This document shows, piece after piece, positions 14,501-18,501 of a DNA stretch of 18,501 nucleotides (its first letter is position 1; the number at the start of each line of letters is the position of its first letter). The notes beneath the pieces are model-generated. The model saw nothing but the letters and a program-made list of their open reading frames with translations, was not told the origin of the DNA and did no database searches. This DNA is from an uncultured Prevotella sp. Its GTDB lineage: Bacteria; Bacteroidota; Bacteroidia; Bacteroidales; Bacteroidaceae. The DNA is taken from the NCBI GenBank assembly GCA_934254985.1, contig CAKQMS010000045.1, positions 1 through 18,501 of the forward strand, given 5' to 3'. The position numbers and the translations under genes were made by a program.

Positions 14501-14705
14501 GGCAAATATGAAACAGGACATCGACAGAATGATATTCCTCGACATCAACAAGCTCGACAACGAACCGGCATTTCAGCAGGACGTGCTTGCCATCATCGGC
14601 AAGGAACTGCTGAAGATGCACATAAGGGCTGACATCAAGGACCGCAAGTTTATCAACAATCTCATCACAACAGAATATTTACAACAACGTAACTACGCAT
14701 ATTAA
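11538..14705 (+). CDS. hsdR: Type I restriction enzyme, R subunit (nuclease and DNA translocase)
   Basis: HsdR pulls DNA through the complex using ATP and cuts unmethylated DNA far from the recognition site. The 1055 residues (from ATG 11538; a TTG at 11520 would add six) show the family order. The N-terminal PD-(D/E)xK nuclease has D124 in RPDITCF and E138-V-K140 in AFIEVKK. The SF2 motor has Walker A GSGKT (330-334), DEAH (441-444), LTGTP, and motif VI QALTRVNR (687-694) after TGFDAPRLKKLYLGR. A long helical C terminus then contacts the methylase. All catalytic motifs are intact. The ATG is preferred because NSNFNENTRVQVPAALHL is the usual start region. hsdM begins 5 bases after its stop. 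Confidence 0.96.
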   Translation: MGNSNFNENTRVQVPAALHLCKLGYTYLDNIYAYDTKTNILIDVFLNAVKRLNPSLSSQEVSLLFSKIVNVANNDDLGREFYQMLSSNSGIKLIDFDNPENNDWHVTTEFTCENEDTEDNFRPDITCFINGMPLAFIEVKKPNNHEGILAERERINTRMSKTCFRRFFNVTQLMIFSNNQEYDNESREPIQGAFYCSSAKGKAFFNVFREENKTFVTNYPYQEITDEDEYKVLKHRNCVVIKNLKEYQTNKDVNTPTNRIITSMLSKERFLFLLRYGIAYVERKVELEDGTQGTTLQKHIMRYQQMFASYAIRRTLNNGMKSGIIWHTQGSGKTALAYYSVRSLTDFFARKNIVAKFYFIVDRIDLMEQATDEFAARGLIVHNAKSREELMKDIASRSITQNNEGKLEIMVVNIQKFKEDKAKVQVDDSYSTNLQRIFFIDEAHRGYNPKGSFLANLLEADKNAVKIALTGTPLLKEERESWRVFGDYIHTYYYDKSIADGYTCKLMREPVETIYKEKIEDILDKLAGSVKVKKSDIDSNKIIEDESYLNALLDYVISDFRRFRKEQNDNSVGAMIVCKTNPQAREMFRLWQERFHNAEKIWQHKEEQIGMAAESMTLPSGYRPLTASLILHDEGDKLERKEYIEGFKKLQEVDVLIVNKMLLTGFDAPRLKKLYLGRSLDGHDLLQALTRVNRPYHDFKYGYVVDFVNIKENFDATNDRYLRELNRTSDGTGSGQSNIANDVMVTKEEVEAKIRQVKSVLFNFTTDNMEEFRKQIDEVDNKDSLYELRNTLSEAKAIVNQVRSFGDEETKQKLVSLPIGTIPTLITEVTHRIERINLLENTEHKADVSGIINVALSELEFEFKKGMPEEMRIIVNDIRERCERVQAEFEANFDTKEDKYVILADEFREYFRKKGFVPKDTADAKESIQYMDEVMKKIREINRRNRLLKSKYKGDERFVRIHKRIEEQNEKREKPIISKHEYEIAENLANMKQDIDRMIFLDINKLDNEPAFQQDVLAIIGKELLKMHIRADIKDRKFINNLITTEYLQQRNYAY

Positions 14706-14710
14706 TAATA

Positions 14711-16387
14711 ATGAGTAACATCAATATATCTGAGGCTACCATCGCCCTTATCGACTCGCTGAAGAGCACTACCGGGGCTTACGGATTGGCAGGCACTGGC
14801 AGCGAATATAAAATTGTAACGGAGATGTTCCTTTACAAGTTTTTTAACGATAAGTTCGGTTATGAGGCTAAGCGCGATGAAGTTTATGGCGAACGACTGA
14901 GAAACGCCGAGAAGTGGGATGCCGAGTATGACAAATTCACTGAGGATGAAGTGGAAGACTTGTTCAGTTATCTGCCACACTCCGTGCCTCGCATGAAGCC
15001 AGAGCATACGCTATCGCACCTCTATAACTCTGCCACCAAGGGCGACTTTTCTACACTGCTCGATGCTACTCTCATTGACATTGCCTCGCTCAATGCTGAC
15101 ACTTTCTCTGTCACCACGTCAGGAAAGAGCAAGGTGAATATTTTCTTTCCGCTGACTACATACGTCACCGACACACAGAAGCGTGATGAGTTTGCCAAGG
15201 CTCTGATGAACAATGTGGCTTCTTTCAACTTTGAGGATGTGTTTGGCGAGAAATACGATTTCTTCTCACACATCTTCGAGTATCTGTTGAAGGGGTTCAA
15301 CAATGCCAGTGGCGGAAAATATGCTGAATATTATACACCTCATGCCATAGCGCAGGTTATGGCGCGATTGCTTGTGGGCGACAAGTCGGACTTCCGTGGA
15401 ATTACTTGTTATGATCCGTCTGCAGGTACAGGCACGCTGCTCATGGCGTTGGCTCACCAGATAGGTGAGGACAGATGCTCCATCTACTCGCAGGACATTT
15501 CAGAGAAATCATCCGAGATGCTGCGTCTGAATCTTATCCTCAACAACCTTTCGGCTTCTCTGCCTAATGTGGTGCAAGGTAACACGCTTACCGAACCATC
15601 GCATAAAGAGAATAATGGTGTGCTGAAGAAATTCGATTTCATTGTAAGCAATCCACCGTTCAAGCTCGATTTCCCAGAGTATCGTGATACGCTCGCTGCC
15701 GACACAATCCGTTTTTGGGCTGGCGTTCCTAACTCTGTGAAAAAGGTGGATCCGAACAAACCTAAAATGGCTATTTACACTTGCTTCATCCAGCATCTGC
15801 TCAACTCGCTGAAGCCAACGGGAAAGGGTGCTATCGTCATACCTACAGGATTTATCACATCTAAGAGTGGCGTGGAGAAGCGCATATTGCAACGCATCGT
15901 AGATGAAAGATGGGTGTATGGATGTGTGTCTATGCCGTCAAACGTGTTTGCTACTACAGGTACCAATGTCTCCGTGCTATTCTTTGACAAATCGGCACAG
16001 AGCGACAAGGTGATTCTCATTGATGCAAGCAAGCTGGGTGAGGAATATAAGGAAGGTAACAATCAGAAACGTCGTCTTCGCGATTTCGAAATCGACAAGA
16101 TCGTGAACACATTCCAGAACAAGGAGGCTGTTGATGACTTCTCGGTAGCTGTGACATACGATGAAATAAAAGAGAAAGGTTACAGTCTCTCGGCTGGTCA
16201 GTATTTCGACATCAAGATTGACTATGTGGATATCACCGAGGAGGAGTTCAACAAGCGCATGGATAATTATAGATCTACGCTGAAAGCACAGTTTGAGGAG
16301 AGTCACCGTCTCGAAGAAGAGATACTGAAGCAGTTGGATAGTATCAGTTTTAACGAAAACGTAGGGAAGGAACACGACGATGAGTAA
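14711..16387 (+). CDS. hsdM: Type I restriction-modification enzyme, M subunit (N6-adenine methyltransferase)
   Basis: HsdM methylates adenine using S-adenosylmethionine, with HsdS giving the target. The 558 residues comprise an N-terminal helical domain (about 1-190; LAGTGSEYKIVTEMFLYKFFNDKFGYE is the usual opening), then YYTPHAIAQVMARLL, the SAM-binding motif DPSAGTGTLL (from D235), and catalytic NPPF (314-317), the gamma-class N6-adenine pattern. A C-terminal helical tail (about 500-558) contacts the other subunits. The motifs look functional. DPSAGTG in place of DPACGSG is within family variation. The stop overlaps the start of rhuM by 8 bases (ATGAGTAA), so the two are translated together. 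Confidence 0.96.
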   Translation: MSNINISEATIALIDSLKSTTGAYGLAGTGSEYKIVTEMFLYKFFNDKFGYEAKRDEVYGERLRNAEKWDAEYDKFTEDEVEDLFSYLPHSVPRMKPEHTLSHLYNSATKGDFSTLLDATLIDIASLNADTFSVTTSGKSKVNIFFPLTTYVTDTQKRDEFAKALMNNVASFNFEDVFGEKYDFFSHIFEYLLKGFNNASGGKYAEYYTPHAIAQVMARLLVGDKSDFRGITCYDPSAGTGTLLMALAHQIGEDRCSIYSQDISEKSSEMLRLNLILNNLSASLPNVVQGNTLTEPSHKENNGVLKKFDFIVSNPPFKLDFPEYRDTLAADTIRFWAGVPNSVKKVDPNKPKMAIYTCFIQHLLNSLKPTGKGAIVIPTGFITSKSGVEKRILQRIVDERWVYGCVSMPSNVFATTGTNVSVLFFDKSAQSDKVILIDASKLGEEYKEGNNQKRRLRDFEIDKIVNTFQNKEAVDDFSVAVTYDEIKEKGYSLSAGQYFDIKIDYVDITEEEFNKRMDNYRSTLKAQFEESHRLEEEILKQLDSISFNENVGKEHDDE

Positions 16388-17372
16388 CGAGATTCAATAT
16401 CTTCTGTATAACATGCCGGATGCGGACGGCAAAGTGCAAGTCGTCATAAAGGATGAAACGCTTTGGTGTACACAAAAGGCTATGACACAGCTATTTGACG
16501 TGGGCGTGCCGGCTATCAGCAAGCACTTGAAGAACATCTTTGAAGAGGGTGAACTTGTGGCGGATTCAGTTATTTCCAAAATGGAAACAACTGCCGCTGA
16601 CGGCAAGAACTACACAACGACATATTATTCTCTTGATGCCATTATTGCCGTAGGCTATCGCGTGTCTTCTCTGAAAGCCACACGTTTCCGCCAATGGGCA
16701 ACAAAGATTCTCAATGAGTATATAAAGAAGGGCTTCGCTATGGACGATGAGCGGTTGAAACAAGGAACGGCGGTATTCGGTAAGGATTACTTCCGTGAAT
16801 TGCTTGAACGTGTGCGTTCTATCCGTGCAAGCGAACGTCGCATTTGGCAACAGATTACGGACATCTATGCAGAGTGCAGCACCGACTATGACAAGAACTC
16901 TCCGACAACAAAAGATTTCTATGCGATGATACAAAACCGCTTCCATTATGCCATCACTGGGCAGACGGCCGCGGAGATTATCTATTCAAAGGCAGACCAT
17001 ACGAAAGACCACATGGGATTGACTACATGGAAAAATGCCCCAGATGGACGTGTTCTGAAATCAGATGTCAGCATTGCCAAGAACTATCTACAAGAGAAGG
17101 AAATCCGACAATTGGAGCGTGCTGTTACTGGTTTCTTCGACTATATCGAAGACCTCATTGAGCGTGAAAACACGTTCAACATGGCGCAGTTCTCGGCAAG
17201 TGTCAATGAATTCTTGACATTCCGCAAATACCAAATATTGCCTGACAAAGGCAAAATATCGGCAGCGCAAGCCAAGAAGAAAGCGGAAGGAGAATATGAT
17301 GTATTCAATAAGACGCAACGCATTGACTCTGACTTCGACAAGGAAGTGAGAGGATTGCTGGGGGATGAATAA
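16380..17372 (+). CDS. rhuM: RhuM-family protein embedded in the type I restriction operon
   Basis: The 330 residues match the virulence RhuM family (named after a Salmonella pathogenicity-island gene). The N-terminal DNA-binding-like part has WCTQKAMTQLFDVGVPAISKHLKNIFEEGEL and SVISKMETTAADGKNYTTTYYSLDAIIAVGYRVSSLKATRFRQWATKILNEYIKKGF. A second part has RVRSIRASERRIWQQITDIYAECSTDYD, FYAMIQNRFHYAITGQTAAEII, and a charged helical tail. Its biochemical role is unknown. It recurs inside type I restriction operons of gut Bacteroidota, which hints at regulation or accessory defence. It starts within the last codons of hsdM and its composition resembles hsdR and hsdM rather than the following genes. 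An 18-base segment inside it (16571-16588) reappears inverted just after the gene. Confidence 0.92.
   Translation: MSNEIQYLLYNMPDADGKVQVVIKDETLWCTQKAMTQLFDVGVPAISKHLKNIFEEGELVADSVISKMETTAADGKNYTTTYYSLDAIIAVGYRVSSLKATRFRQWATKILNEYIKKGFAMDDERLKQGTAVFGKDYFRELLERVRSIRASERRIWQQITDIYAECSTDYDKNSPTTKDFYAMIQNRFHYAITGQTAAEIIYSKADHTKDHMGLTTWKNAPDGRVLKSDVSIAKNYLQEKEIRQLERAVTGFFDYIEDLIERENTFNMAQFSASVNEFLTFRKYQILPDKGKISAAQAKKKAEGEYDVFNKTQRIDSDFDKEVRGLLGDE
16571..16588 (+). repeat. Inverted repeat arm inside rhuM
   Basis: TATTTCCAAAATGGAAAC encodes ISKMET of the conserved RhuM motif VISKMETTAADGK. Its exact reverse complement is at 17388-17405, after the rhuM stop, so the two arms enclose about 800 bases. 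Confidence 0.7.
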
Positions 17373-17381
17373 GCTATGGAT

Positions 17382-17410
17382 GTGGTCGTTTCCATTTTGG
17401 AAATAGCCAC
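17382..17410 (+). repeat. Second inverted-repeat arm with local hairpin between rhuM and the next gene
   Basis: Positions 17388-17405 (GTTTCCATTTTGGAAATA) are the exact inverse of the segment within rhuM. The same place can fold locally: TTTCC (17389-17393) with GGAAA (17399-17403) and, outside them, GTGG with CCAC (17382-17385, 17407-17410). No T tract follows, so it would be a weak terminator or attenuator at most. Read on the minus strand it spells AISKMETT, matching RhuM's VISKMETT at protein level, with two silent third-position changes in the Thr codons. Confidence 0.6.
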
Positions 17411-17438
17411 TCCTACATTAATTTAATTCATAATACAA

Positions 17439-17909
17439 ATGACAGAAAGTATAGATAAATTACCAGCTATCACGAATCTTTCCAAAAAGGAAAAGAAAAT
17501 CCTCAAAGATAATCTTGTAAAATTTCACATTATTTCTAATGTTTTAGATTGCTTGGCAATGAATAATTTCTTTTATGGGCAAGAATCAGTTTGCTATAAA
17601 GATGTTGACGATTGGCTCAATAAAAAGTCTACTGCAGCATATGATTGGAATGTTCCAATAGCAAGAATTGAGTTATGGCTTCATGAAATGATGTGGCTTG
17701 ATTTGATTTCATTTGATGAACAAACACAAAAAATGTCATTTACAGAAAATGGATTAAAGGCATACAAAAACCAACAATTCCATTTAGCCTATGCAAGTAT
17801 GCTTCAAGCTAAGAGTTCAAGCAACCTTGCTAAAACGTCTTTATGGATTGCCGTTTCGACATTAGTTGTTACGGCTTTAGGAATTATTGTAACTATCATT
17901 TTGAAATAA
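17439..17909 (+). CDS. Unrecognised small protein with a C-terminal membrane anchor, inside the restriction operon
   Basis: No family recognised. The 156 residues split into a soluble N-terminal part (1-130) and one hydrophobic helix at the very end (about 134-155, SLWIAVSTLVVTALGIIVTIIL, followed by a final Lys), so it is probably tail-anchored in the inner membrane with the N-terminal part in the cytoplasm. There is no signal peptide. The soluble part is helical and ends WLDLISFDEQTQKMSFTENGLKAYKNQQF, which looks like the last helix and wing of a winged-helix domain. The gene begins 66 bases after rhuM and ends 10 bases before hsdS, so it is likely part of the operon. It is far richer in A+T than hsdR/hsdM (16 G+C in the 60 bases from 17521, against 26 in the 60 from 15121), like hsdS, suggesting the two arrived together. 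Confidence 0.75.
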   Translation: MTESIDKLPAITNLSKKEKKILKDNLVKFHIISNVLDCLAMNNFFYGQESVCYKDVDDWLNKKSTAAYDWNVPIARIELWLHEMMWLDLISFDEQTQKMSFTENGLKAYKNQQFHLAYASMLQAKSSSNLAKTSLWIAVSTLVVTALGIIVTIILK

Positions 17910-17919
17910 AACGAGTAAA

Positions 17920-18501
17920 ATGAAATACACATTAGCTGAGATTGCCGATATAAACAAATTTTCAATTTCAAAGTCAGATAATCTTCAAGAAATTATATAC
18001 TTAGATACAAGCAGCATAACAGAAAATCTTATTTCAGGTACTTGTATAATACCTTTACCTGAAGCTCCAAGTCGAGCACAACGTAAAGTAAAATCCAATA
18101 CGATTGTTTACTCTACCGTTCGTCCTCGTTTAAAGCATTATGGTATTTTGAATTCACCACCATACAATCTAATCGTTTCTTCTGGATTCGTCACGATAGA
18201 TCTCAAAAAAGAGTATGAAGATAGAATAGATGCACGCTATTTGTTTTTATTATTGACACAACCTGCAATAACTGAATATATAGCATGTATTGCTGATTCT
18301 GCTGTATCTGCATACCCTTCTTTTAATCCTTCAGATATTTCAGAAATAGCTTTTTCTTTTCCAAATATTGAAAAACAAAAAGCTATTTCTGAAACATGGA
18401 GCAATTTTGAACAAAAAATATCTATCAATCGTCAGATAAATGATAATTTAGAAGCAATGGCAAAGCAACTCTACGATTATTGGTTTGTGCAGTTTGACTT
18501 T
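17920..18501 (+). CDS. hsdS: Type I restriction enzyme, S (specificity) subunit, 5' part
   Basis: An open frame of 194 codons from ATG 17920 runs off the window with no stop. HsdS chooses the bipartite DNA target for both methylation and cleavage. The first target-recognition domain is seen (about 1-150), with the typical STVRPRLKHYG and LIVSSGFVTIDL strands and the PSFNPSDISEIAFSFP segment. The conserved helical spacer follows, with EKQKAISETWSNFEQKISINRQINDNLEAMAKQLYDYWFVQFDF, which packs against HsdM. The second recognition domain must lie beyond the edge, unless this is a half-size subunit. The gene is A+T-rich like its upstream neighbour and begins 10 bases after it. Confidence 0.95.
   Translation, partial: MKYTLAEIADINKFSISKSDNLQEIIYLDTSSITENLISGTCIIPLPEAPSRAQRKVKSNTIVYSTVRPRLKHYGILNSPPYNLIVSSGFVTIDLKKEYEDRIDARYLFLLLTQPAITEYIACIADSAVSAYPSFNPSDISEIAFSFPNIEKQKAISETWSNFEQKISINRQINDNLEAMAKQLYDYWFVQFDF

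Noticed and set aside
13892..14560. 222-codon minus-strand ORF inside hsdR (and other long antisense ORFs over 11,796-16,946)
   Set aside because: hsdR has intact motifs and continuous family similarity on the plus strand. The Ser/Arg-rich antisense translation is a codon-bias shadow.
17382..17410. Rho-independent terminator between rhuM and the next gene
   Set aside because: The stem is interrupted and not followed by a T tract. The downstream genes lack an obvious promoter of their own, so read-through is more likely.

Overview
The window looks like chromosomal DNA from a member of the Bacteroidales, most likely Prevotella/Segatella or a close relative. This is inferred from three things. 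Several intergenic regions carry the Bacteroidota promoter form (TAnnTTTG near -7, with TTG or TTTG about 20 bases upstream). Shine-Dalgarno sequences are weak. The gene families are typical: a pectate lyase with a Prevotella-like C-terminal tail, a homotetramer-type GltA, an AraJ-like MFS protein, and a type I restriction locus carrying RhuM. No rRNA, tRNA, CRISPR array or intact insertion sequence was seen.

Left part (1-7,717), metabolic and regulatory genes. A gene tail with a terminator is followed by a minus-strand gene for a DXS-like thiamine-diphosphate enzyme that lacks the usual glyceraldehyde-phosphate-binding arginines. An HxlR regulator (minus) and a cupin gene (plus) are divergent around a perfect 22-bp palindrome that is probably the operator. 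Next come a GltA/GltD-type NADPH oxidoreductase and, 37 bases later, a secreted family PL1 pectate lyase. Convergent to these is a minus-strand pair, an MmcQ/YjbR protein then a zinc alcohol dehydrogenase, with a good promoter upstream.

Middle (7,718-8,859), about 1.1 kb without a convincing gene but rich in structure. A degenerate array with an exact 22-bp period runs for about 350 bp and contains two copies of a 20-bp perfect palindrome set 66 bp apart. After it come a GTGTCAC/GTGACA hairpin and two copies of a 23-bp promoter-like element, again 66 bp apart. A secreted protein of unknown function follows, facing a minus-strand MFS efflux transporter across a shared bidirectional terminator.

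Right part (about 11,000-18,501), a defence locus read left to right: a small XRE regulator, HsdR (nuclease-translocase), HsdM (adenine methylase), RhuM-family protein, an unrecognised small protein with a probable C-terminal membrane anchor, and the 5' part of hsdS, which runs off the window. Spacing is tight from the regulator through rhuM (10 bases, 5 bases, 8-base overlap). Base composition drops sharply towards A+T after rhuM, suggesting that the small membrane protein and hsdS form an exchangeable specificity module. The least explained items are the 22-bp array, the tail-anchored protein inside the restriction operon, and the DXS-like enzyme.
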